From assembly GCA_029259845.1 (NCBI GenBank), contig JAJDEI010000306.1, positions 1 through 37,267 on the forward strand: 37,267 nt of DNA, read 5' to 3'. This document shows positions 1-8,564 of this stretch, one piece after another (positions within the stretch are counted from its first letter, which is position 1; every line of letters begins with the position of its first letter). Made by a program: the position numbers and the translations under genes. The DNA comes from Planctomycetaceae bacterium. GTDB lineage: Bacteria > Planctomycetota > Planctomycetia > Planctomycetales > Planctomycetaceae. The notes under the pieces are model-generated. The model was given only the letters and a program-made list of their open reading frames with translations, was not told where the DNA came from and did not search any database.

Positions 1-30
1 CCCCCCTCCCCCACCCCCCCTCTTTCCCCC
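1..30. other. C-rich low-complexity stretch
   Basis: The first 30 bases are almost all C with a few T and A. No gene is visible here. It is followed at about 43-57 by a GGGGCTAAACGAGG segment resembling the GCGGCTAAACGA half-site of the palindrome at 16991-17027. It may be the edge of a repeat, or poor sequence at a contig end. Confidence 0.5.
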
Positions 31-142
31 AAAATTTACACTTGTGGGGCTAAACGAGGGGTGTATTGACCAATCGGTCGCGCCGACAGACTGACGAAAG
101 CTGCAAGACAACTCATCGCGTTCACATGAAAGGCGACAGGCC

Positions 143-2245
143 ATGGCCGCACTCATCGCAATTCTGACCAACCCCATCATCTGGGTCCTCACCGCTGCGC
201 TGATCGGGACGTTGGTGATGATCGCCCGGTTCTATCGCAAGGTGGGACCGGAGGAAGCGCTCGTGCGGACCGGCATCGGCGGCCTCCGGGTGGTCACCGG
301 CAGCGGCAGCCTCGTCGTGCCCATCGCGCACCGCGTCGAATTCATGGACCTGTCGGTCAAGCGGATCGAGATCAAGCGGCAAGGTTCGTCCGGGCTGATT
401 TGCCGGGACAACGTGCGGGCCGACATCGAGGTCGCTTTCTTCGTGCGGGTCAACAACCAGCAGGATTCCATCAAAGAGGTCGCCCAGGCACTCGGCTGTG
501 CCCGTGCCTCGGAGAAAACCGCCCTCGTCGAGCTGTTCGATGCCAAGTTCTCCGAAGCTCTCAAGACGGTCGGCAAGCAGTTCGACTTTGTTGAGCTGTA
601 CAACGAACGGGACAAGTTCAAGACCGAAATCCTGAAGGTCATCGGCCGGGACCTGAATGGCTATGTCCTCGAAGACTGCGCGATCGACTATCTCGAACAG
701 ACGCCGATCGAACTGCTCAGTCGGATGAACATTCTCGATGCTGAGGGCATCAAGAAGATCACCGAGCTCACTGCCCGAGAGCATGTGAAGGCGAATGACA
801 TCACACGGGAAAAAGAGAAGATCATCAAAAAGCAGGACGTCGAGGCCCAGGAGGCGATTCTCGAACTGGAGAAGCAGCGGATCGAAGCGGTCGAGAAGCA
901 GAAGCGCGAGATCGCCGAAATCTCCGCCCGCCAGCAGGCCGAAGCGGCCAAGGTCGAGGAAGAGCAGCGGCTCATGTCTGAGAACGCCCGCATCCGCACC
1001 GAGGAAGAACTGGCTGTCGCCGAGGAGAACAAGCTGCGGCAGGTGATCGTCGCCCAACGCAACAAGGAACGAACCGACGCCGTCGAACGGGAGCGGGTCG
1101 AGAAAGATCGGATGCTGGAAGTCACCGAGCGCGAGCGGGTCGTCGGCCTGGCGGACATCGAGAAGGAAAAAGTGATCGAAGTCGAGAAGCGGAACATCCA
1201 GGACGTAATCCGTGAGCGGGTCGTTGTCGAACGGTCGGTCGTCGAGGAACAGCAGCGAATCCTCGACACCGAACAGTTCGCGACGGCCGATCGTGAGAAA
1301 CAGGTCGCGATCACTCAAGCGGAGCAGGCAGCCGAATCAGCACTCGTTGCGGAGATCAAAGCGGCCGAAGCCCAAAAGCAAGCTGCCGAGCACACCGCCC
1401 AGCAGGTTGTCATCGAAGCCAGCGCTCAGAAGGACGCTGCCGAGCGGGAAATGGACGCCAAAAAGATGCTCGCCGAAGCGCGGCAGGCGGAAGTGGCAGC
1501 CGATGGCTTGGCCGAAGCCCAGGTGCTCGTCGCCAAATCGGAGGCGATCGAAAAGGAAGGCACCGCCGAGGCCAATGTCACCCAGAAAAAACTCGTCGCC
1601 CAAGCCGAAGGCCAGAAGGCCCAAGCCGACGCCGTCGAGAAAGAAGGACTGGCCGAAGCGTCCGTCATCGAACAGAAGTTCTATGCCGAAGCCCGCGGCA
1701 TCGAACAAAAGGCCGAAGCGATGAAACTCTTCGACGGCGTGGGCCGCGAACACGAGGAGTTCAAGCTCAAGCTCAACAAGGACAAAGCCATCGAGATCGC
1801 CGCAATCGACGCCCAGAAGGACATCGCCCGCGAACAGTCGGAGATTGTGGGCGCGGCCCTCAACACGGCCCGCATCGACATCGTCGGCGGCGAAACCGAG
1901 TTCTTCGACAAGATCGTCGACTCGATCAAGGCCGGCAAGAGCGTCGACCGCTGGGTCAACAATTCGCAAGTGCTCACCGACGTCAAAAGCACGTTCTTTA
2001 GCGGCAGCGGCAACGGCGACTTCCGCGCCAACCTCAAGCACTTCACCGACCACTTCGGTCTGAGCTTCGAGGACGTCAAGGACCTGACCGTCGCCGCGCT
2101 GCTCGGCAAGATGCTCGTCGACTCGGACAACGACGTCATCACCGCCGGCCTCAAGAAGCTGCAAGGTACGATCTCATCGATGGGCCTGTCCGACAAGAAA
2201 GTCGCCGCCCTCGGACTGGCTGCCGCGGTTGAGGACAAAGCGTGA
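143..2245 (+). CDS. Flotillin-like SPFH/band-7 membrane protein with long coiled coil
   Basis: A 700-residue protein with the architecture of bacterial flotillins (YqiK/FloT type). An N-terminal hydrophobic segment lies at about residues 7-30. An SPFH-like domain follows at about 33-195, including the stretch GLICRDNVRADIEVAFFVRV. A very long charged helical region with repeated EKE/AEA-rich heptads runs from about 205 to 545, and a small globular tail ends the protein. Flotillins scaffold membrane microdomains and oligomerise through this coiled coil. The start ATG is preceded by a purine-rich AAGGCGACAGG. The gene heads a plus-strand unit with a small TM protein, a giant AAA+ ATPase and a three-TM protein, so it probably recruits or anchors the ATPase at the membrane; that role is inference. 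The domain call is confident; the partnership is not proven by sequence. Confidence 0.9.
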   Translation: MAALIAILTNPIIWVLTAALIGTLVMIARFYRKVGPEEALVRTGIGGLRVVTGSGSLVVPIAHRVEFMDLSVKRIEIKRQGSSGLICRDNVRADIEVAFFVRVNNQQDSIKEVAQALGCARASEKTALVELFDAKFSEALKTVGKQFDFVELYNERDKFKTEILKVIGRDLNGYVLEDCAIDYLEQTPIELLSRMNILDAEGIKKITELTAREHVKANDITREKEKIIKKQDVEAQEAILELEKQRIEAVEKQKREIAEISARQQAEAAKVEEEQRLMSENARIRTEEELAVAEENKLRQVIVAQRNKERTDAVERERVEKDRMLEVTERERVVGLADIEKEKVIEVEKRNIQDVIRERVVVERSVVEEQQRILDTEQFATADREKQVAITQAEQAAESALVAEIKAAEAQKQAAEHTAQQVVIEASAQKDAAEREMDAKKMLAEARQAEVAADGLAEAQVLVAKSEAIEKEGTAEANVTQKKLVAQAEGQKAQADAVEKEGLAEASVIEQKFYAEARGIEQKAEAMKLFDGVGREHEEFKLKLNKDKAIEIAAIDAQKDIAREQSEIVGAALNTARIDIVGGETEFFDKIVDSIKAGKSVDRWVNNSQVLTDVKSTFFSGSGNGDFRANLKHFTDHFGLSFEDVKDLTVAALLGKMLVDSDNDVITAGLKKLQGTISSMGLSDKKVAALGLAAAVEDKA

Positions 2246-2254
2246 GGTGTGTTT

Positions 2255-2282
2255 CACCGCGGAGACGCAGAGACGCGGAGGT
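2255..2282 (+). repeat. Left arm of inverted repeat flanking the 2304-2765 gene
   Basis: This 28-base GC-rich segment (core ACCGCGGAGACGCAGAGACG) is the near reverse complement of 2795-2822. Over 27 aligned bases I find two mismatches. The two arms bracket the small low-GC gene between them. Repeats of this CGCGGAGACGCAGAGACGCGGAG type are dispersed in many bacterial genomes, from memory. Confidence 0.8.
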
Positions 2283-2303
2283 GACGCGTAGGAAGGAAGT
2301 ACT

Positions 2304-2765
2304 ATGGAATACGGAGCCATTTTCATTGCGATGGTCGGAGCAACGATCCCAGTCGTCGGTAGCGTTGCGGTTGTGACGATCTCGTATTACCTGACGAAGA
2401 AGAACGAACGCGAAGCCGCCTGGAGAAAGGAGAAGTTACTCCAATATCGCGCACTACTCACTGAGTTATCTAGAGTTGCTGTGAGCTTGGACGCATCTGG
2501 TAAACCAAGAACTGATCAAATCACCGATAAGTCATCATTCCAGATTGCAGAGGTGATGAATTCAATGATGTTGATTGCTCCTGAATCGTTCCTGAAGCGA
2601 GCACATCAATTGTTTAGTGCAGGTCAAAAAGACTTCTCCAAGATATTGAAGGAAATGGTGTCTGAGATACGGAAGGACCTCGACACCCCAAATGCAGAGT
2701 TATCACATGGCTATGAATGCATTCTCTACAGTGGTGTCATCGATACAGAGTCAATTCGATCTTGA
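2304..2765 (+). CDS. Small single-TM protein of unknown function
   Basis: A 153-residue protein I do not recognise. It has one N-terminal membrane segment at about residues 5-30 followed by a charged stop-transfer KKNEREAAWRKEK and a mostly helical cytoplasmic part. A good ribosome site, GGAAGGAAG, sits just before the ATG. GC is about 43% over the 120 bases I counted (2461-2580), far below the neighbours, which suggests recent arrival. It lies between the flotillin and ATPase genes and is framed by inverted repeats at 2255-2282 and 2795-2822. The gene plus repeats therefore look like a cassette of about 570 bp. Its membrane topology would let it act with the flotillin, but passenger status is equally possible. 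Confidence 0.75.
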   Translation: MEYGAIFIAMVGATIPVVGSVAVVTISYYLTKKNEREAAWRKEKLLQYRALLTELSRVAVSLDASGKPRTDQITDKSSFQIAEVMNSMMLIAPESFLKRAHQLFSAGQKDFSKILKEMVSEIRKDLDTPNAELSHGYECILYSGVIDTESIRS

Positions 2766-2794
2766 ACGAGATCATATTGAAATAGCTCCGTGTA

Positions 2795-2822
2795 ACCTCC
2801 GCGTCTCAGCGCCTCCGCGGTA
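2795..2822 (-). repeat. Right arm of inverted repeat flanking the 2304-2765 gene
   Basis: This is the partner of 2255-2282 in opposite orientation. It ends 15 bases before the ATG of the giant ATPase gene, so it occupies the place where a ribosome binding site would be expected, and no clear Shine-Dalgarno sequence remains there. Confidence 0.8.
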
Positions 2823-2837
2823 AACCCAACCGACCAA

Positions 2838-5800
2838 ATGCCCGAATCCCCTCCACAACACGAAGCGGCTCCGCAGCTCGAAAGCGGGACGTATGAGATT
2901 CTGCGGAATCGGCTGAAGGGGCATAGGGAGGAACTGCGGTCGCGGCTCGACACTCTCAACGAGGCTCGCAAAGAGGTGTTCGGGTCGATCGACCTGAAGC
3001 TGCTCAACACCGAGCGGATCACGACCGAGCACAACTGTGTGCCGCGCGATATGGTCGCGGTCGGGAGCCGGTTTCTGTTCGGTTATAATGTGCAGTTCGG
3101 CCTCAAGGCCGAACGCCACGTTTCCGATGTGTTCGCCGTCTATGAGTTTGCGAGAAACGATGAGTCGCCCGAAGCCCACGGGTTGCAACCCGTGGGCTTG
3201 GAGTTGCTCAACGACGCCCAATTCCACAAGGACTTCCAGGACGTCTATCGCTACTACAAGAATGCCACGTTCGCCAAGTTCTTCGTCCGGGGCGCGTACC
3301 TGTATATGGTGTTCCAGGTCGGCAAGGCGACGACGGACATCAAGGCGTTCAAATGGCTGATCGAAAACGACTCGCTCCGTTACGTCGACAACCGTAGCGA
3401 TCACGAGGTCCGTTTCCCGCCGCAGCATGAGTTCGACTGGATCCGCACCACGCGGGACATGCAGCGGTCCGGGGCGCATCCGCACATTTCGATCGAGGAC
3501 CGCGTGTTCGTGGAGACGGTCGGCGGCGATTTGACCGTCAAGATCGAAGACAACACCGAATCAGGCCGCGGGCTGTACACCGAACCGGTTGATGACGCCG
3601 ACCAGACGCTCGACGACGCCGACGTTTCCTATGCCGTCGTCGGCAATTTGATCCTGCTCAAGATTCGTCCGTATCAGGAAACACAGTGGCGATACATCGT
3701 CTACAACGAAAAGATCCAACAGGCGCAGCGAGTCGACTCCATCGAACATGCGTGCGTCCTGTTGCCGGACGACCATGGCCTGATCTTTTCGAACGGCTAT
3801 TACCTGCAAAGCGGCGAGCATAAGACGTTCGACAGTGACGTGCAGGGCCTCAGATTCGAGCGGCGGATTGTGTCCCCCAATGGCGAGGACACGCTGTATG
3901 TCTTTTATCAGCCGGAAGCGGGCCAGTACGTGCTGTTGGGATACAACGTCATCGAACAGACGGTCGAGACGCCGGTCGTCTGCAGCGGCTTCACGATGTT
4001 CCACGCGGGCGAAATGTTGTTGTTCAAGGCTCAGCAACAGCCGCAGAAGCATCACGCCATCCAGATCTGGCAGACACCCTACGTGGGTGAAGACTACGTT
4101 CTGCACAACAATACCGATTCCTACCTTTATAAGATCGGCAATCGCGACATCGTCCGCGGCATGGCCGAATGCCACTTCATCCTGGGCCTCATCGACAAGG
4201 AAGACACCTACGCCGGGTTGTATGTCGATCTCGTCAAAGAAGCGACCGACGTTCTCGACTCGTACTTCTGGATCAACCATGCAGACGCCGCCAGTCTGGG
4301 TGAGCCGCTCGCGCAGATCAAGGCGGCCGCAATGTCGGCTGTGGAAGAGTTCGAGAAGGTCGTTCGCGTCCGGCAGAACACGACCGAGCAAACCGGGCGC
4401 ATCACTTCCGAGACGCGCGAGTTGCTCAAGTCGGTCGGTCGCAAACGGTTCGAGAGCATTGATGAGTTCGTGCAGTCGCTCGCTTCGCTGCGTCGGGTGC
4501 GGGGCGAAATCATCGGGCTGCGGGAGCTGCGGTATGCCGACGCGGCGCTGATCGACGAGTTGGAGCAGGAAGTCATCCAGACGACCGAGGAGCTGTCGCA
4601 GCGGTGCGTGCAGTTCCTGCTTCGCGATGATGCACTGCTGCCCTATGAACAATCGGTTCAGGCCGAACAGGCGGGGATCGAGCATCTGACGAAAGTCGCC
4701 GACGCGAAGGTGGTCGACGAAAAGATCGCCGCCTCCGCCGGTGAGTTGGAGATGCTGATTGAGATCGTCTCCAACCTGAAGATCGACGACGCGACGCAGC
4801 GGACGGCGATCATCGACAACATCTCGGCCATCTTCTCGCAAGTGAATGCCGCTCGGGCCACGCTCAAACGGAAGACGCAGCAGCTCGGCTCGGTCGAAGG
4901 GGCTGCCGAGTTCTCATCACAACTCAAACTGCTCAACCAGTCGGTCGTCAACTATCTCGACGTCTGCGACACCCCCGACAAGTGCGAGGAATACCTCACC
5001 AAGCTGATGGTGCAGGTCGAGGAACTGGAAGGCAAGTTCGCCGAGTTCGACGAGTTCATTGTGCAGCTCGCCGACAAACGGGAGGAGATTGCCAGCGCCT
5101 TCGAGTCGCGGCGGATGCAGCTCGTCGAACGGCGTAACAAGCGGGCCAATGCTCTCGCACAGGCGGCGGAGCGGATCCTCAAAGGGGTCAAGACCCGCGT
5201 GGACGCGCTGGAGTCGACCAACGACATTCACGGGTACTTCGCTTCGGACCTGATGATCGAGAAGGTCCGGGACATCATCGGGCAGCTTGGCGAATTGGGC
5301 GACTCGGTCAAGGTCGACGACGTGCAGTCGCGGCTGAAGACGATTCGCGAGGATGCTGTCCGTCAACTGAAAGACCGGCAGGAACTTTACGAGGACGGCG
5401 ACGGCGTCATCCGCTTTGGGAACCATCGCTTCTCCGTCAACACGCAGGTCCTCGACCTGACGACCGTGCGGAGGGACGACCGCCTGCATCTGCACCTCAC
5501 CGGTACCGACTTTTACGAACCGGTAGCGAGCGACCTTTTCGACACCACTCGTGACGTGTGGTCGATGGAAGTGGTGAGCGAAAACCGCGAGCTCTACCGG
5601 GCGGAATATCTGGCCTATCAGATGCTCATGTGGGTGCGCAACGAGGAGACATCGAACTCCGGCGATTCCCCATTTCGCACAGATACCGACCTCCTGGCCG
5701 CCGTCCAGAAGTTCATGGCACCCCGATACTCCGAGGGGTATTCCAAGGGCGTCCACGATCACGACGCGGCCCTCATTCTTCGGGCTCTGCTGGAGATCGA

Positions 5801-8540
5801 CGCCACCTGCGGGCTGCTGCGGTACTCGTCCCGGGCACGGACGATGGCGAGCCTTTTCTGGCGACACTTCGGCGCGGCTCGTGACAAGAAGCTGATGGCA
5901 TCGAAACTGGCCGGCTTCGGCGCCATCGTCGGGCTTTTTCCCGGCACGGCTCTGCAGAAACAGTACGTTGCCGAGCTTCGAGACATGCTCGCCGAGTTCG
6001 TGAGGACGACCTGCCTGTTCGCCGTTTCCGAAACCGAGACATCTGCGATCATCGAGACGTCTTCGTCGTCCGATACGGACCCAGGGAGCGACCGCGGATC
6101 GGCACGGATGGGCGCAAATGCAGCGGCACCGCTCGTCAAAGAAGCGGCGGAATACTTGTTTCATGAACTGACATCCGCCGATCGCGCGGCGGGCGGCGAT
6201 ACGTTCGTCGTCGCACTATCGGCCGCCGACCTTTTTCGAGACTTCCATGCCCACCTCAAGAAAAGCGGTGCCGAGACACGTTTCACCGATTCCCTGAAAG
6301 CGGTCCACAAGACGCCGTCCGCAGCGTTCGCTCTGGCGCGCGACTGGGTCTCCGCCTTCGTCGGATGGGCTGTGCCCGCCACAACGGTCGCTTCGACTTC
6401 CGATCCGTCCCTTTCGTCTGTGGCGGGCACAGCCCGCCTTACGGCCACGGTTACGGCGCAACCTCCAAATGCAGACTACGTCGACGAGGCCGCCGCGTTG
6501 TTATTGGCGGGCAACATCTCCTCGGATACGGTGATTCAAGCGAAGCTCGACCGTCGGATCGACGGCCTCATCGGGACGCATCCGGTTATCGACGGCGACC
6601 GGTATGAGTTGCCGTTCAACCGCTTTCTCGCGCGGCTCGAACGATTCGAACGAGAAACCGTCCCAGCCTTTCGGGCGTATCACGAATTCAAGGCGCGGCT
6701 CGTCGATGAAGCCCGCGAGGCGATGAAGCTGTCGGAGTTTCAGCCGCGTGTGCTCACGTCCTTCGTGCGGAACCAGTTGATCGACCAGGTCTACCTGCCG
6801 CTGATCGGGGACAACCTGGCCAAACAAGTCGGCGCAGCCGGTGCCGACAAGCGGACCGATCGGCAGGGCCTGTTGCTGCTCATCTCGCCGCCCGGTTACG
6901 GCAAGACCACGCTGATGGAGTACATCGCCAATCGGCTGGGCATCATTTTCATGAAGATTAACGGTCCGGCCCTGGGGCACGAAGTGACGTCGCTCGACCC
7001 GTCCGCAGCGCCCAACGCCGGAGCCCGCGAAGAAATCGAGAAGCTCAACCTCGCCTTTGAGATGGGTGACAACGTGATGATTTATCTGGATGATATTCAG
7101 CACTGCAATACCGAACTGCTACAGAAGTTTATCAGCCTGTGCGACGCTCAACGAAAGATTGAAGGCGTTTATAAAGGCAAAGCACGCACATACGATTTCC
7201 GGGGCCGGAAGGTCGCTGTTGTGATGGCGGGCAACCCCTACACCGAGAGCGGCGAGAAGTTCCAGATCCCCGACATGCTGTCCAACCGGGCCGACATTTA
7301 TAACCTGGGCGAGATCATCGGCGACTCGGCGGCAGCGTTCGAGATGAGTTATCTTGAAAACTCGCTCACGTCCAACCCCATACTTGCCAAACTGGCAGCG
7401 CGGTCGCAGCAGGATGTGTACGCCGTTATTAAAATGGCACAAAAAGCCCACGGGTTGCGACCTGTGGGCTTGACGGAACCCGTGGGCGTCGCGCAACCCG
7501 TCGAGGGAGCCGACCTCGAAGGCAACTACGCCCTCGAAGAACTCAACGAGTTCGTCGGCGTGATGCAGAAGCTGATGCAGGTGCGGGATGTCGTGCTCAC
7601 GGTGAACCGGGCATACATCGAATCGGCCGCGCAGCACGACGACTACCGCACCGAGCCGCCGTTCCTGTTGCAGGGATCTTACCGGAACATGAACCGCATC
7701 GCCGAAAAGGTGCAGGCGGTCATGAATGATGAGGAGTTGCAGACGCTCATCGTCAGCTCCTACCAGAACGACGCTCAGACGCTCACCTCCGGCACGGAAG
7801 CCAACATGCTCAAGTTCAAGGAGCTGATCGGCAATCTCTCCGAGGGGGAACGGGAACGCTGGGACGGGATCAAACTCACGTACCGGCAAAACGTCAAGAT
7901 GCGCGGCATCGGCTCCGACGACAAAGTCGGACAAGTGATCGCGACACTGACGACCTTCGCCGACGGTCTCGACTCGATCCGCAAGACGCTCGCGCATGGT
8001 GTTGTCGAGTTGACGTCGCAGGAAGGCGCATCCGCCCGCGAATTGCGGATGCTCGAAGAAGCGGAGCGTCTCAATGGGCATCTCGCGGAATTGTCGAACA
8101 AGCTGACCGACGGTGTCGACCGCATCGCCCGGCTCGGCGATCGTCCCATCAAGGTTGACGTCCCCCCGTTGGAGGTGCCGCCGATTGAGATGAAATGGCC
8201 GGCCGGCGTCCCGGCTGCGAAACCGCAAGCGGAGCGGCCGATTCCAACCGATGACCCGGCGGTGTTCGCCCATCGGCTGCCGTTGGAGGATGACCCCCGA
8301 GGACCGGCCGGCACGAAGAAAATCACCGTCGTCAATCGCATCCCGAGGACCGTGCTCAACGTGTTGGAGCAGCAATTCGAACTGATGGAAGGCTGGCTTC
8401 GTCCGTTAATGGACCGCTCGACCGAACAACGCGCGGAGATGCACAACCTCAGCGGCCTGATCGAAGACTGCCTCAAGGACTATCGCAAACTCCTCCGCCG
8501 ACTGGGAAAGGCCGAGCAGAAGGAAGACGTGAGTCAATAG
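2838..8540 (+). CDS. Giant AAA+ ATPase ('DNA repair ATPase', DUF3686-type)
   Basis: A 1900-residue protein. Residues about 1-480 form a beta-rich region resembling the conserved N-terminal part of proteins databases call 'DNA repair ATPase' (DUF3686, label from memory). Residues about 480-870 are mainly coiled coil. An AAA+ module follows: Walker A SPPGYGKT at 1350-1357, Walker B MIYLDD ending in D1418-D1419, a sensor-1-like VVMAGNP around 1457-1463 and an arginine-finger-like SNRAD near 1482. A helical tail completes the protein. The annotation as DNA repair is family naming, not demonstrated. The gene lies downstream of a flotillin, suggesting a membrane-linked remodelling ATPase. Oddities: in-frame palindromic repeats encode residues 113-121, 1176-1203 and 1537-1545, and a Ser/Thr/Asp-rich stretch lies at about 1066-1092. 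No Shine-Dalgarno is visible because a repeat abuts the start. Confidence 0.88.
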   Translation: MPESPPQHEAAPQLESGTYEILRNRLKGHREELRSRLDTLNEARKEVFGSIDLKLLNTERITTEHNCVPRDMVAVGSRFLFGYNVQFGLKAERHVSDVFAVYEFARNDESPEAHGLQPVGLELLNDAQFHKDFQDVYRYYKNATFAKFFVRGAYLYMVFQVGKATTDIKAFKWLIENDSLRYVDNRSDHEVRFPPQHEFDWIRTTRDMQRSGAHPHISIEDRVFVETVGGDLTVKIEDNTESGRGLYTEPVDDADQTLDDADVSYAVVGNLILLKIRPYQETQWRYIVYNEKIQQAQRVDSIEHACVLLPDDHGLIFSNGYYLQSGEHKTFDSDVQGLRFERRIVSPNGEDTLYVFYQPEAGQYVLLGYNVIEQTVETPVVCSGFTMFHAGEMLLFKAQQQPQKHHAIQIWQTPYVGEDYVLHNNTDSYLYKIGNRDIVRGMAECHFILGLIDKEDTYAGLYVDLVKEATDVLDSYFWINHADAASLGEPLAQIKAAAMSAVEEFEKVVRVRQNTTEQTGRITSETRELLKSVGRKRFESIDEFVQSLASLRRVRGEIIGLRELRYADAALIDELEQEVIQTTEELSQRCVQFLLRDDALLPYEQSVQAEQAGIEHLTKVADAKVVDEKIAASAGELEMLIEIVSNLKIDDATQRTAIIDNISAIFSQVNAARATLKRKTQQLGSVEGAAEFSSQLKLLNQSVVNYLDVCDTPDKCEEYLTKLMVQVEELEGKFAEFDEFIVQLADKREEIASAFESRRMQLVERRNKRANALAQAAERILKGVKTRVDALESTNDIHGYFASDLMIEKVRDIIGQLGELGDSVKVDDVQSRLKTIREDAVRQLKDRQELYEDGDGVIRFGNHRFSVNTQVLDLTTVRRDDRLHLHLTGTDFYEPVASDLFDTTRDVWSMEVVSENRELYRAEYLAYQMLMWVRNEETSNSGDSPFRTDTDLLAAVQKFMAPRYSEGYSKGVHDHDAALILRALLEIDATCGLLRYSSRARTMASLFWRHFGAARDKKLMASKLAGFGAIVGLFPGTALQKQYVAELRDMLAEFVRTTCLFAVSETETSAIIETSSSSDTDPGSDRGSARMGANAAAPLVKEAAEYLFHELTSADRAAGGDTFVVALSAADLFRDFHAHLKKSGAETRFTDSLKAVHKTPSAAFALARDWVSAFVGWAVPATTVASTSDPSLSSVAGTARLTATVTAQPPNADYVDEAAALLLAGNISSDTVIQAKLDRRIDGLIGTHPVIDGDRYELPFNRFLARLERFERETVPAFRAYHEFKARLVDEAREAMKLSEFQPRVLTSFVRNQLIDQVYLPLIGDNLAKQVGAAGADKRTDRQGLLLLISPPGYGKTTLMEYIANRLGIIFMKINGPALGHEVTSLDPSAAPNAGAREEIEKLNLAFEMGDNVMIYLDDIQHCNTELLQKFISLCDAQRKIEGVYKGKARTYDFRGRKVAVVMAGNPYTESGEKFQIPDMLSNRADIYNLGEIIGDSAAAFEMSYLENSLTSNPILAKLAARSQQDVYAVIKMAQKAHGLRPVGLTEPVGVAQPVEGADLEGNYALEELNEFVGVMQKLMQVRDVVLTVNRAYIESAAQHDDYRTEPPFLLQGSYRNMNRIAEKVQAVMNDEELQTLIVSSYQNDAQTLTSGTEANMLKFKELIGNLSEGERERWDGIKLTYRQNVKMRGIGSDDKVGQVIATLTTFADGLDSIRKTLAHGVVELTSQEGASARELRMLEEAERLNGHLAELSNKLTDGVDRIARLGDRPIKVDVPPLEVPPIEMKWPAGVPAAKPQAERPIPTDDPAVFAHRLPLEDDPRGPAGTKKITVVNRIPRTVLNVLEQQFELMEGWLRPLMDRSTEQRAEMHNLSGLIEDCLKDYRKLLRRLGKAEQKEDVSQ
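3172..3199. repeat. Perfect 28-bp palindrome inside coding sequence (copy 1)
   Basis: The two 14-base halves are exact reverse complements; the left half reads AAGCCCACGGGTTG. It lies in frame in the ATPase gene and encodes AHGLQPVGL at residues 113-121. Related copies lie at 7444-7471 and 26962-26989. Being a palindrome, it encodes the same nonapeptide on either strand in the matching phase. Confidence 0.95.
6367..6435. repeat. 17-bp inverted repeat pair inside the ATPase gene
   Basis: The left arm GGGCTGTGCCCGCCACA (6367-6383) and the right arm (6419-6435) are exact reverse complements separated by 35 bases. The segment is translated as part of residues 1176-1203 (GWAVPATT...SVAGTARLT), a low-complexity Ala/Thr/Ser region that looks like translated repeat and not like domain sequence. 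GGGCTGTGCCCGCCAC-type repeats are common in planctomycete genomes, from memory. Confidence 0.9.
7444..7471. repeat. 28-bp palindrome inside coding sequence (copy 2) with partial echo
   Basis: Identical to the 3172-3199 palindrome except for two bases in the right half. It encodes AHGLRPVGL at residues 1537-1545 of the ATPase. A degenerate partial repeat follows at 7476-7500 (AACCCGTGGGCG, then GCAACCCG), extending the translated insert to about residue 1557 (TEPVGVAQPVEGA). Reading frame is maintained across the whole insertion. Confidence 0.9.
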
Positions 8541-8564
8541 GGAGGTGCGGAAGGAGCAAGTGCA

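Noticed and set aside
122..1318. Long minus-strand open frame opposite the flotillin gene
   Set aside because: It is Leu/Asp/Phe-rich with no domain character; it mirrors the Glu/Lys-rich coiled coil on the plus strand and is a GC-rich shadow.
4917..6164. Long minus-strand open frame opposite the ATPase gene
   Set aside because: Composition is that of an antisense shadow (His, Arg, Asp, Leu and Val heavy), and the plus-strand frame has recognisable motifs.
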